A stretch of DNA of 9,609 nt, from contig WGFF01000011.1 in assembly GCA_015492355.1 (NCBI GenBank), positions 1 to 9,609 of the forward strand, given 5' to 3'. The stretch's first letter is position 1. Each line of letters starts with the position of its first letter. The DNA is from Deltaproteobacteria bacterium. GTDB taxonomy: Bacteria > Desulfobacterota > GWC2-55-46 > S146-73. The position numbers and the translations under genes were made by a program. The notes below the pieces were generated by a model. It did not search any database. It saw only the letters and a program-made list of their open reading frames with translations, and was not told the DNA's origin. This document shows positions 1-6,878 of this stretch, piece by piece.

Positions 1-1017
1 CACCACTGCCCATCTAATCCCTCCGGGATTTTCCTTCCATCCCTTCTCCTTTACCTCCATAGCAAGCCTTAAGGTCCTAAAACCTTCCTTTACATCTATC
101 CCTGTATCAATCCCCTTGCGCACACATTCAAAAAAATACTCTAATTCCTTTACATACATGGTGTTTATATCGAACGTGATATCCTCCCGCTCCCATCCCT
201 TATCTACCAGGAATATCTCTATAGTGCCATCCAGGAAATCGCACCTTATCGTTCCCATCTCACCCACTATAATCATCCTGTGTTGATTTGTCCTCTGGAG
301 AAAATCTGTCTGCCAGCTAACGTATATACCGTTTTTGAGTCTGAATATACCTACTGCAAGGTCTTCCACATCCATCTCAAGACTACTCACCTTATCAACA
401 AATGCCTTAACCTCTTCTACCTCACCAAAGAGCCATCTTATATTGTCGAGTCCGTGAATACTCGTAAGCACCACGCCACCACCGAGCTCGCTCCGTGCTG
501 CGTATTCCTTTCTGTAGTCCTCGTTGGGATGCCAGTCAGGAAGATAATGTCCTCCGTGGTAATTTATATGATAGAGTGTACCAAGCCTCTTTTCGATAAG
601 TATCTCCTTGAGCCTTCTGTACACAGGATGGAATCTGTAGCACATCCCCATCATTGTTGTAACCATATTCTTTTCAACTGTCTCTATGAGCTCATCCACA
701 CCATCAATAGTATGGGAAAGGGGCTTCTCTATAAAGAGATGAACCCCCCTTCTGGCAAGCCTGAGTGCCATATCGAGGTGAAGGCTTGAGGGTGTACATA
801 TTAACGCCACATCAGGGTTCTCACATAATGCGTCATCGAGATTGTCAACACATACTGCACCTTCAAGTCCATCACTCGCTCTCTTAAGTCTCTCACTGTC
901 AAGGTCACAGAGGATGAAGTTCTCTGCACCCATATCATGAAGATTCCTTATATGCCTTCTACCGATGGAGCCACAGCCTGCAACAAGTATCCTGACCTTT
1001 GCGATGTAATCATTCAT
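1..1017 (-). CDS. Gfo/Idh/MocA-family NAD(P)-dependent sugar oxidoreductase (3' end outside window)
   Basis: I translated 339 codons from an ATG at 1017 to the left edge without a stop; the family is usually about 340-350 residues, so little is missing. The N-terminal Rossmann fold carries GCGSIG (residues 14-19) and an acidic CDLD strand end (37-40). The family EKP motif is at 97-99. The C-terminal half has GGG (179-181) followed by H188-x-x-D191, the usual catalytic His region. A YLPDWHP stretch (158-164) resembles members from surface-polysaccharide loci, from memory. The start lies 7 nt after the upstream stop, with an AAGGTGG ribosome site that is one base off consensus and close to the ATG. 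These enzymes oxidise or reduce sugar hydroxyls. Beside an aminotransferase, it may make the keto or aldehyde substrate for amination. The exact substrate is unknown. Confidence 0.88.
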   Translation of the reverse strand, partial: MNDYIAKVRILVAGCGSIGRRHIRNLHDMGAENFILCDLDSERLKRASDGLEGAVCVDNLDDALCENPDVALICTPSSLHLDMALRLARRGVHLFIEKPLSHTIDGVDELIETVEKNMVTTMMGMCYRFHPVYRRLKEILIEKRLGTLYHINYHGGHYLPDWHPNEDYRKEYAARSELGGGVVLTSIHGLDNIRWLFGEVEEVKAFVDKVSSLEMDVEDLAVGIFRLKNGIYVSWQTDFLQRTNQHRMIIVGEMGTIRCDFLDGTIEIFLVDKGWEREDITFDINTMYVKELEYFFECVRKGIDTGIDVKEGFRTLRLAMEVKEKGWKENPGGIRWAVV

Positions 1018-1024
1018 AGCCACC

Positions 1025-2323
1025 TTACCCCCTCTGTCTGAATACAACACCGATCCTTTCTCCTTCAAGGAAAGATGCTGGACTACCGCTTTCAAGAGCC
1101 CTCTTTATAACAACCATGGCTGAGTATACACTATCGAGTGTTTTCTTTACGTCCATATCGGTATGGGAATAACTAATAAACACCGGTCCACCAAAGAGTA
1201 TCCCCCGTTTTACTGTCTCCTGAAGAAAAAGGCTCTTTATCGTAGTTGTTGTATCCTCGTCATCACAGTCTATAACAAAATGTCCCCTTACAGCCTGTCC
1301 ACCTATCTCAAAAGGTACCCTTAGTTCTTCCGCAATCTTCCTTACCCCTTCATGCAGATTTCTACCGATAGACCATATATGTTCTATGACAGGTCGTTTC
1401 ATGAGCTCCAGTATGGTCGCCTTTGTGGCTGCAAGTCCAAGTGTATCACCTGAATAGGTCATGGAAAAGAAGACCTCATTGAGCTCTTTCATAAATTCCT
1501 TCTTTCCAACAATAGCAGATATGGGTATACCGTTTGCCATACCTTTCCCAAAACATGCAAGGTCAGGCACCACCCTGTAGCGCTCCTGTGCCCCACCGAG
1601 TGCAAACCTAAAACCAGTGACTATCTCGTCGAGTATGAACAGTGAACCGTTCTTGTGGGCAAGGTCTACTACCTCCTGAAGAAAGTTCCTGCCTGTTTCA
1701 GGGTTTATGGATGGTTCTCTACCGGGTACTTCCATAATCACACAGGCTATCTTTCCGTGGTATTCATCAAATAGCCTTTTGAGTGTATCGATCCTGTTGT
1801 ATTCAAAGGGATGTATCAGCTCAGCAAGTACCTTTGGGATGCCTCTGTTTCTCGGTGTCGTTACAGCATACCAGTCCTGACAGCCATGGTATCCGCAAAA
1901 GGCTATGTGATCCCTTCCTGTGTAAGCCCTTGCAATCCTTACAGCAGCACTTGTAACATCCGTTCCATTCTTTGCAAAACGTACCATCTCACAGCACGGT
2001 ATCACTGCTGAAAGCAGTTCAGCAACCTCTACCTCAAGGGGATGCATGAGGGTAAAGGTTGTACCCTCTCTCAACTGTCTCGTAACAGCTTCAACAATAG
2101 GTGGATAATCGTATCCAAGGAGTATGGGACCAAGAGCCATCGGGTAATCTATGTATTCATTTCCGTCTACATCCCACACATGACAGCCCTTACCCCTTTT
2201 AAGGTATTTTGGTGCAACCCCAAAGACAAACTGATCCGGACCCTTGCTAAGGGTCTGGGTACCAGCGGGTATGAGTTCTTTTGCCTTCTCCCACAAAGTA
2301 TCGGATAAGTTCGATACCCTCAT
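1025..2323 (-). CDS. Class III PLP-dependent aminotransferase (glutamate-1-semialdehyde aminomutase-like)
   Basis: A 432-residue fold-type I PLP enzyme, the usual length for the family. Visible signatures are KNGTDVTSAAVRIARAYTGR (118-137), close to the HemL phosphate-loop region, YHG (145-147), LDEIVTGFR (231-239) with the pyridine-nitrogen Asp232, and FGKGMANGIP (258-267) with probable Schiff-base Lys260. An upstream in-frame ATG at 2338 would add five residues. I prefer the ATG at 2323 because AAAGGAG sits exactly 5 nt before it, inside the longer reading. It is unlikely to be the haem enzyme itself, given its neighbours: an SpsF-type cytidylyltransferase upstream and a Gfo/Idh/MocA oxidoreductase 7 nt downstream. 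HemL-like paralogues occur in surface-sugar loci and probably transfer an amino group to a sugar or sugar-derived carbonyl. The substrate cannot be read from the sequence. Confidence 0.88.
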   Translation of the reverse strand: MRVSNLSDTLWEKAKELIPAGTQTLSKGPDQFVFGVAPKYLKRGKGCHVWDVDGNEYIDYPMALGPILLGYDYPPIVEAVTRQLREGTTFTLMHPLEVEVAELLSAVIPCCEMVRFAKNGTDVTSAAVRIARAYTGRDHIAFCGYHGCQDWYAVTTPRNRGIPKVLAELIHPFEYNRIDTLKRLFDEYHGKIACVIMEVPGREPSINPETGRNFLQEVVDLAHKNGSLFILDEIVTGFRFALGGAQERYRVVPDLACFGKGMANGIPISAIVGKKEFMKELNEVFFSMTYSGDTLGLAATKATILELMKRPVIEHIWSIGRNLHEGVRKIAEELRVPFEIGGQAVRGHFVIDCDDEDTTTTIKSLFLQETVKRGILFGGPVFISYSHTDMDVKKTLDSVYSAMVVIKRALESGSPASFLEGERIGVVFRQRG

Positions 2324-2328
2324 GTATA

Positions 2329-2335
2329 CTCCTTT
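2329..2335 (-). promoter_or_regulatory. Ribosome binding site that fixes the class III aminotransferase start
   Basis: The sense strand reads AAAGGAG, then TATAC, then ATG at 2323. The alternative ATG at 2338 is preceded only by a weak AGG, so the internal ATG is the better start. Confidence 0.75.
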
Positions 2336-2382
2336 CATTACCTATTTTTGCTGACAGAGAAAAAGGACTGTAAGTTTAAATC

Positions 2383-2397
2383 TATCCCTGAGGGATA
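2383..2397. repeat. 15-bp perfect palindrome in the gap before the class III aminotransferase
   Basis: TATCCCTGAGGGATA has 7-bp arms around one central base. It lies in the 152-bp gap between the spsF-like stop and the aminotransferase start. The gap otherwise shows no convincing -35/-10 pair, sigma-54 element or terminator. As DNA it could be an operator; as RNA it would fold to a 5-bp stem with a 5-nt loop. Its function is unknown. Confidence 0.45.
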
Positions 2398-2475
2398 ACT
2401 AAGGAGAAAGCCCCTACTCTATAGAAAAGGTCCCTCCTTCGATGGTCATCCAGACTCATGGGCCATGGTCTTCCC

Positions 2476-3258
2476 TTATCTTTCTATCCTCCTATCCTCT
2501 CTCAGAGACCTTGCATACCCTTCGTTTCTCTCTATGCCTGCGTTTATATCGAGAAGGGAGGGATCCTTTCTGAGGATCTCCAATATCTCATCCATATGAA
2601 AGACCCTTTCCGTACACTCAAAAGCCTCAAAAATCCTTGTTACGAACACAAAGTCTCTTTCCTCGTCCACTGTCCATCTCATATCAGAGAGGTCTTCTTC
2701 GCACTTTATGCTCGATAGTCTGAAAATATCAGGATGCTTCCATATATATGGTGTTACATGCTCCCTTTCTGAAAGAAGGTCTGCCTCCTTCCAGGCCCTT
2801 TCGAGTGCTTCAAGGGAAAAGACCTCTGTATCCAGACCATCGGGGAAAGTACCCCCTGTTGATACGTAGTCGTACCTTCCATCGAGAAACCTCTCAACAG
2901 CCATGTCCACTATCTCAGGGTCTATAAGTGGACAATCGGCTGTAATCCTCACTATGGTTTTAACCCCGAATCTCTTTGCGGTCTGATAGTATCTATCGAG
3001 CACATCATCGAGGCTACCTCTGTAGAAGGGTATATCCTCCCTGTTACACCATTCCATAATCGTATCGTCCGAACCATCCACGCTCGTTGCAACAACGATT
3101 CTATCAAGGCGTTTCGATTCCTTGAGCCTGTGTACAACGTGCCATAGTATAGGTCTACCACATATCTCCTTCATTACCTTCCCGGGAAGCCTTGTAGAGG
3201 TCATCCTTGCCTGCACTATAGCAACAACAGGCTTAAAACTATCGCCTATCACCGACAT
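2476..3258 (-). CDS. spsF: SpsF-family cytidylyltransferase (activates a nonulosonic acid to its CMP form)
   Basis: A 260-residue nucleotidyltransferase. The N-terminal nucleotide-binding signature VQARMTSTRLPGK (15-27) is typical of the SpsF/COG1861 group and differs from the PARGGSKR form of classical PseF or NeuA. Other family marks are TADCPLIDP (106-114), FPDGLDTEVFS (138-148), REHVTPYIW (165-173) and RWTVDEERDF (194-203). It starts 10 nt inside the preceding synthase gene, with AGGAGG 4 nt before the ATG, which suggests translational coupling. The expected role is transfer of CMP from CTP to the acid made by the synthase, giving the donor for a glycosyltransferase. The family match is strong. 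The exact sugar is inferred only from context. Confidence 0.87.
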   Translation of the reverse strand: MSVIGDSFKPVVAIVQARMTSTRLPGKVMKEICGRPILWHVVHRLKESKRLDRIVVATSVDGSDDTIMEWCNREDIPFYRGSLDDVLDRYYQTAKRFGVKTIVRITADCPLIDPEIVDMAVERFLDGRYDYVSTGGTFPDGLDTEVFSLEALERAWKEADLLSEREHVTPYIWKHPDIFRLSSIKCEEDLSDMRWTVDEERDFVFVTRIFEAFECTERVFHMDEILEILRKDPSLLDINAGIERNEGYARSLREDRRIER

Positions 3259-4292
3259 ACATCCTCCTGTTCTACCGGCATATCCTTATTAATATCCCTC
3301 AATGCCTTCTTGCCCAAAACAATGGGCAGGTCCTTTGGTTCGAGCCCGTAGGCGTGGCGTACAAGCTTCAACATATCCTCTGTAATAATTGTCTCCCTTC
3401 TAATATCAACCTTTGCGTATATACTTCTTCTTGCTCCGATCCTTTCGCTGAGTTCTGATCTGGAAGGTCTTTTAATACCGTCTCCAAGGGATGATTCAAG
3501 TTTTCTTATCTCATCTACCAGTCCCTTGAATTCCTCTACCTCCATTGCAAAGCAATGGTCTGGACCGACAAGGTTTCTGCTGAGTGTGATATGCTTCTCA
3601 ATTATGGACGCACCCATTGCAACAGCACCTATGGCAATGGTTGAGCCATGGGTATGGTCTGAAAAACCTACAGGACAGTTAAAGGTATCCTTAAGTGTCC
3701 TGAGGGCACGCAGATTTATCTCATCAACACACGGTGGATAGAGGGAATTACAGTGTAGTATCGCTATATCCTCACATCCACTCCCTTTGAGAATCTCCAC
3801 AGCCCTTTCAACCTCGCTCAGGTAAGAAGCACCTGTTGAGAGTATCACAGGTTTTTTGTAAGCCCCTACCTGTTTGAGTAACGGCTCATTTGTGATATCA
3901 CCTGATGCTATCTTGAAGGCTGGCACACCTATTCTGTGCAGAAGTTCTGCCCGCTGGGAATCGAAAGGGGCAGAAAGAAAGTCCAGTCCCAGAGATTCTG
4001 CATATTCTTTGAGTTTGGGATGCCATTCAGCAGGTAACGACAGCCTTTCTATCATCTGATAGGCAGGGTTGTACTCCCATTTTCCACTGCCGTTCAGTTT
4101 CAAGGGATTAATTAGACCCTCCGCAGTAAAGGACTGGAACTTAACAGCATCAGCACCAGCATATCTGGCACCCCTTATGAGCTCCTTTGCCCTGTTGAGA
4201 TCGCCATCGTGATTAGAGCCTATCTCCGCTATTATATAGGTTGATCTGCCTTCCCCGATGATCCTGTCATTTATTCTTATAAATCTACCCAT
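3249..4292 (-). CDS. NeuB/SpsE-family nonulosonic acid synthase (PseI/LegI position) with C-terminal SAF domain
   Basis: A 347-residue, full-length sialic-acid-type synthase that would condense phosphoenolpyruvate with an amino-hexose in the cytoplasm. The TIM-barrel domain shows IAEIGSNHDG (21-30), GADAVKFQSF (46-55), SAPFDS (107-112), GFSDHT (209-214) and EKHITL (232-237). His213 and His234 have the 21-residue spacing of the two metal-binding histidines in meningococcal NeuB. The C-terminal SAF (antifreeze-like) domain covers about 284-347. From position it should serve as PseI, but GSNHDG and GPDHCFAM (243-250) look like NeuB/LegI/SpsE, not like the SANH and PDSAFS forms I recall in PseI. 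A GAGGA site lies 8 nt before the ATG. The family is certain; the substrate is open between pseudaminate, legionaminate and a related acid. Confidence 0.9.
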   Translation of the reverse strand: MGRFIRINDRIIGEGRSTYIIAEIGSNHDGDLNRAKELIRGARYAGADAVKFQSFTAEGLINPLKLNGSGKWEYNPAYQMIERLSLPAEWHPKLKEYAESLGLDFLSAPFDSQRAELLHRIGVPAFKIASGDITNEPLLKQVGAYKKPVILSTGASYLSEVERAVEILKGSGCEDIAILHCNSLYPPCVDEINLRALRTLKDTFNCPVGFSDHTHGSTIAIGAVAMGASIIEKHITLSRNLVGPDHCFAMEVEEFKGLVDEIRKLESSLGDGIKRPSRSELSERIGARRSIYAKVDIRRETIITEDMLKLVRHAYGLEPKDLPIVLGKKALRDINKDMPVEQEDVCR

Positions 4293-4340
4293 CGAGTCGA
4301 TCCTCTGCTGAAACCTTTGTGTATATGGAGAATCTTCATA

Positions 4341-4487
4341 TCAGTTGACCACTATTTCCTCTATATCCTTCTCCACCAGTTCTCCATCACAGTCAGGACA
4401 GATGAGTACACCAGAGACACTGTAGGCATAGTACACAGCCCAGCCCCAGAACTCATGACTACATCTCTCGCAGACCCACCTTGGCAT
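4341..4487 (-). CDS. 48-residue zinc-ribbon / rubredoxin-like protein of unknown function
   Basis: A short reading frame with a very good AAAGGAGGGA ribosome site 6 nt before its ATG. It lies 30 nt after the pseC stop and 48 nt before the next gene, filling the gap neatly. The protein has two Cys knuckles, CERC (6-9) and CPDC (30-33), in the CxxC-x20-CxxC layout of a zinc ribbon or mini-rubredoxin. Between them is an aromatic stretch with W14, W16, Y19, Y20 and Y22, and the tail is acidic (EKDIEEIVVN). There is no signal peptide or membrane span. It probably binds one zinc or iron and may aid a neighbouring enzyme, but I do not recognise the family. The strong ribosome site, exact fit between genes and paired Cys motifs make a chance frame unlikely. 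Confidence 0.75.
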   Translation of the reverse strand: MPRWVCERCSHEFWGWAVYYAYSVSGVLICPDCDGELVEKDIEEIVVN

Positions 4488-4493
4488 CTCCGT

Positions 4494-4503
4494 TCCCTCC
4501 TTT
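4494..4503 (-). promoter_or_regulatory. Strong ribosome binding site of the small zinc-ribbon gene
   Basis: The sense strand reads AAAGGAGGGA, with the ATG at 4487 following after six bases. It is among the best Shine-Dalgarno matches in the window and is the main support for the 48-codon gene. Confidence 0.75.
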
Positions 4504-4517
4504 CTACTGTTATAAGG

Positions 4518-5732
4518 TTAAACCGACAAACGAGCACTGGCACATGTAAGTGTGGTCACCACCTCTTTAACTATGGTCTTCACATCATCATCTGTAAGAA
4601 GGGGATATATGGGCAGACTTACCTCCTCAAGATAATGTCTTTCCGCCTCTGGGAAGTCTCCCCATGTGTATCCAAATCTTTTCCTGTAGTATGGTTGGAG
4701 ATGGACAGGTATATAGTGTACCTGAAGCCTTATACCTCTTTCGGCAATGGCTCTGAACCATGAGCCCTTGTCAATACCGAGTCCATCGAAATCTATCCTT
4801 ACCGGATAGAGATGCCATGCACTCCTGTAGTTGTTCTCATCCACCTCAGGGGTTTTGATGAAGGGATATTCAGATAGGAGTTCCCTGTAGAGGCAGGCTA
4901 TCTCTTCTCTTCTTTTTACGAACTCGTCTATCCTTCTCATCTGGCTTATACCAAGGGCACATTGAAGGTCTGTAAGCCTGTAGTTAAAACCGAGTTCCTG
5001 CATCTCGTAGTACCATGGTGGAGGTTCAATGGATGAATCCATGTGGATAAACCTATCTGGCTCCCTTATTATACCGTGGTCTCTCAAGGTCTTAAGCCTT
5101 TCATAAAGCCCTCTGTCATTGGTCGTTACAGCCCCTCCCTCACCTGTTGTTATTGCCTTTACAGGATGGAAGCTGAATACCGTCATGTGTGAATGCGATG
5201 AAGCACCAACCTTGTACCATCTGTCATCCTCTCCTCTCCACATCGCACCGAGGGCATGGCAGGCATCCTCTATAACTACTATATCCCTTTCCACCGCTAT
5301 GCGGTATATCCTCTCCATATCGCACGGCAGTCCCGCAAAATGGACAGGCACAATGGCTCTCACCCTGCTCGATACCTTAATAGTCTCCTCAAGCCTTTCT
5401 ATATCCATGTTCATCGTATCTGGGTCTATATCTACGAACAGAGGCTTTCCGCCTGTATAGAGTATAGAGTTTGCCGATGCGACAAACGTTATTGGGGATG
5501 TTATGACAAAATCGCCATCCTTGATGCCCGCAGCAAGGCAGGCAAGGTGGAGTGCAGAGGTACCGCTGGAACAGCATACAGCATATCTTGACCCTGTGTA
5601 CTCACAGAGGACCTTCTCAAAGGCTTTCACGAGTGGACCCTGTGTGAGATAGTCGGATATGAGTACCTCTGTGACAGCCTCTACATCTGTTCTATCTATT
5701 GTTTGCCGTCCGTAGGAAATCGTTTTGCTCAC
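4518..5732 (-). CDS. pseC: PseC: UDP-4-amino-4,6-dideoxy-N-acetyl-beta-L-altrosamine transaminase
   Basis: A 404-residue DegT/DnrJ/EryC1-family PLP aminotransferase, slightly longer than the usual 380-390. It aminates C4 of the keto sugar made by PseB, using an amino donor such as glutamate. The PseC-type N-terminus SYGRQTID (6-13) supports the GTG start at 5732, inside pseB by 41 nt, with AAGGAG 10 nt upstream. Other marks are SSGTSALH (55-62), IEDACHALGA (154-163) with the PLP-contacting Asp156, and FSFHPVKAITTGEGG (186-200) with Schiff-base Lys192. The large overlap with pseB implies translational coupling and a shared pathway. The HPVKAITTGEGG form is close to PseC proteins and less like general sugar aminotransferases, so the assignment is confident. 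Confidence 0.92.
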   Translation of the reverse strand: MSKTISYGRQTIDRTDVEAVTEVLISDYLTQGPLVKAFEKVLCEYTGSRYAVCCSSGTSALHLACLAAGIKDGDFVITSPITFVASANSILYTGGKPLFVDIDPDTMNMDIERLEETIKVSSRVRAIVPVHFAGLPCDMERIYRIAVERDIVVIEDACHALGAMWRGEDDRWYKVGASSHSHMTVFSFHPVKAITTGEGGAVTTNDRGLYERLKTLRDHGIIREPDRFIHMDSSIEPPPWYYEMQELGFNYRLTDLQCALGISQMRRIDEFVKRREEIACLYRELLSEYPFIKTPEVDENNYRSAWHLYPVRIDFDGLGIDKGSWFRAIAERGIRLQVHYIPVHLQPYYRKRFGYTWGDFPEAERHYLEEVSLPIYPLLTDDDVKTIVKEVVTTLTCASARLSV

Positions 5733-6711
5733 TGTTACAGAACTCCTTTATGATATTTCTCAACTCAAAGATACTCAACCTGTGAGGATTGTTGTCGCTC
5801 GAATATTTGAAACCATCCTGGACAGGTCTGCCTCCGTTCTTCCTGTTATCTCCCCACCAGGGGAACTGGGGCTGGATGATGTAGTAGTCATCGTATTCGA
5901 GGGTATGTCTACCATCGTCTTCAGATATCAGTATCTCGTGGAGTTTCTCACCAGGTCTGATACCTACCACCTTTATACTGCATTCCGGTGCTATCGCCCT
6001 TGCAATATCCATTATCCCTGTGCTCGGTATCTTTGGCACGAATATCTCTCCACCCTGCATACGCTCAAGGGATTTTAAGACAAACTCTGCTCCCTGATCC
6101 AGCGTTATCCAGAATCTCGTCATCCTTGGATCGGTTATGGGTAGCACCCCGTACTGCTTCATCTTTAAAAAGAGTGGTATAACGCTCCCCCTACTACCAA
6201 CCACGTTGCCATACCTTACAACAGAAAACCTCGTGGGCTTGCGACCGGCATAGGAGTTGCCTGATATGAAGAGCTTATCCGAGCAGAGTTTTGTCGCACC
6301 GTAGAGATTTATGGGATTGGCAGCCTTGTCTGTGCTCAGGGCTATGACCTTTTTGATACCGAGGTCTACACATACATCTATCACATTCTGTGCCCCGAGG
6401 ATGTTGGTCTTTATGACCTCGAAGGGATTATACTCCGCAGCAGGCACCTGCTTTAACGCAGCTGCATGCACAACATAATCCACACCATCAAATGCCCTAT
6501 AGAGCCTGTCCTTGTCCCTCACATCGCCTATGAAGAACCTCAGGGCTGGATGGTCTCCAAAGCGCTGACGCATATCGAACTGCTTCATCTCGTCACGACT
6601 GAAGATTATTATCTTCCTGGGCTTGTACCTCGAAAGTATTATCTCTGTGAGCTTGTTCCCCAGTGACCCTGTCCCACCTGTTATGAGTATGGTACAACCA
6701 TTGAGTTCCAT
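5692..6711 (-). CDS. pseB: PseB: UDP-N-acetylglucosamine 4,6-dehydratase (inverting)
   Basis: A 339-residue extended short-chain dehydrogenase of the FlaA1/PseB type, the usual length. It removes water from UDP-GlcNAc and inverts C5 to give the 4-keto-L-arabino sugar, the first step toward pseudaminic acid. The NADP-binding loop is TGGTGSLG (11-18). STDKAANPINLYGATK (126-141) holds Asp128, Lys129 and Tyr137, in the same spacing as the catalytic Asp/Lys/Tyr of Helicobacter FlaA1, plus Lys141. RPGEKLHE lies in the C-terminal half. A GTG at 6723 would add four residues, but GGAGG lies 5 nt before the ATG at 6711, so I use the ATG. A 167-bp gap with sigma-54-like and sigma-28-like elements precedes it, so it probably heads the sugar operon. 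Its end overlaps pseC. Confidence 0.94.
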   Translation of the reverse strand: MELNGCTILITGGTGSLGNKLTEIILSRYKPRKIIIFSRDEMKQFDMRQRFGDHPALRFFIGDVRDKDRLYRAFDGVDYVVHAAALKQVPAAEYNPFEVIKTNILGAQNVIDVCVDLGIKKVIALSTDKAANPINLYGATKLCSDKLFISGNSYAGRKPTRFSVVRYGNVVGSRGSVIPLFLKMKQYGVLPITDPRMTRFWITLDQGAEFVLKSLERMQGGEIFVPKIPSTGIMDIARAIAPECSIKVVGIRPGEKLHEILISEDDGRHTLEYDDYYIIQPQFPWWGDNRKNGGRPVQDGFKYSSDNNPHRLSIFELRNIIKEFCNSEQNDFLRTANNR

Positions 6712-6716
6712 AAAAT

Positions 6717-6721
6717 CCTCC
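6717..6721 (-). promoter_or_regulatory. Ribosome binding site that fixes the pseB start
   Basis: The sense strand reads GGAGG, ATTTT, ATG (6711). The in-frame GTG at 6723 would place this site inside the coding sequence and has no comparable site of its own. Confidence 0.75.
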
Positions 6722-6743
6722 ACTCTTTGCGAATAAAAGTATA

Positions 6744-6759
6744 TGCAACTTTCATACCA
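6744..6759 (-). promoter_or_regulatory. Candidate sigma-54 promoter of pseB (-24/-12 element)
   Basis: The sense strand reads TGGTAT, GAAAG, TTGCA. This matches the sigma-54 form TGGCAC-N5-TTGCA at 9 of 11 defined bases, with the essential GG and GC exactly 10 nt apart. Transcription would start near 6733, leaving a leader of about 22 nt that holds the GGAGG site of pseB. Sigma-54 commonly drives flagellar genes, and an activator would be needed. No obvious activator site was identified. Confidence 0.6.
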
Positions 6760-6769
6760 TCCAAGTTTT

Positions 6770-6795
6770 ATATCGGATTTATGCGGTTTTTCTTA
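6770..6795 (-). promoter_or_regulatory. Candidate sigma-28 (FliA) promoter upstream of pseB
   Basis: The sense strand reads TAAG, a 15-nt spacer, then CCGATAT. The -10 part equals the sigma-28/sigma-D consensus exactly; the -35 part has 3 of 4 bases. It lies just upstream of the sigma-54-like element, so the two may act in tandem, or one may be chance. Confidence 0.42.
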
Positions 6796-6878
6796 AATCT
6801 TTCCAAGGGATACAAAGAAGGGTGGGACATGGATAGTCAAGTTAATGACACAAAGGTGGGTTTTCCTGACACTCAACG

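Noticed and set aside
280..789. Plus-strand open frame of 169 codons
   Set aside because: It lies fully inside the oxidoreductase gene on the other strand, resembles no family, and has no ribosome site.
2400..2439. AAGGAG/CTCCTT inverted pair considered as a terminator after the spsF-like gene
   Set aside because: Only six pairs around a loop of more than 25 nt and no following T run on the minus strand.
2382..2459. 25-codon minus-strand frame in the gap before the class III aminotransferase
   Set aside because: No suitable ribosome site, no motif, and its length is expected by chance.
4361..4543. Minus-strand 60-codon frame near the pseC end
   Set aside because: It is a shifted frame over the zinc-ribbon gene. 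It overlaps the pseC end and has no good ribosome site, unlike the 48-codon gene.
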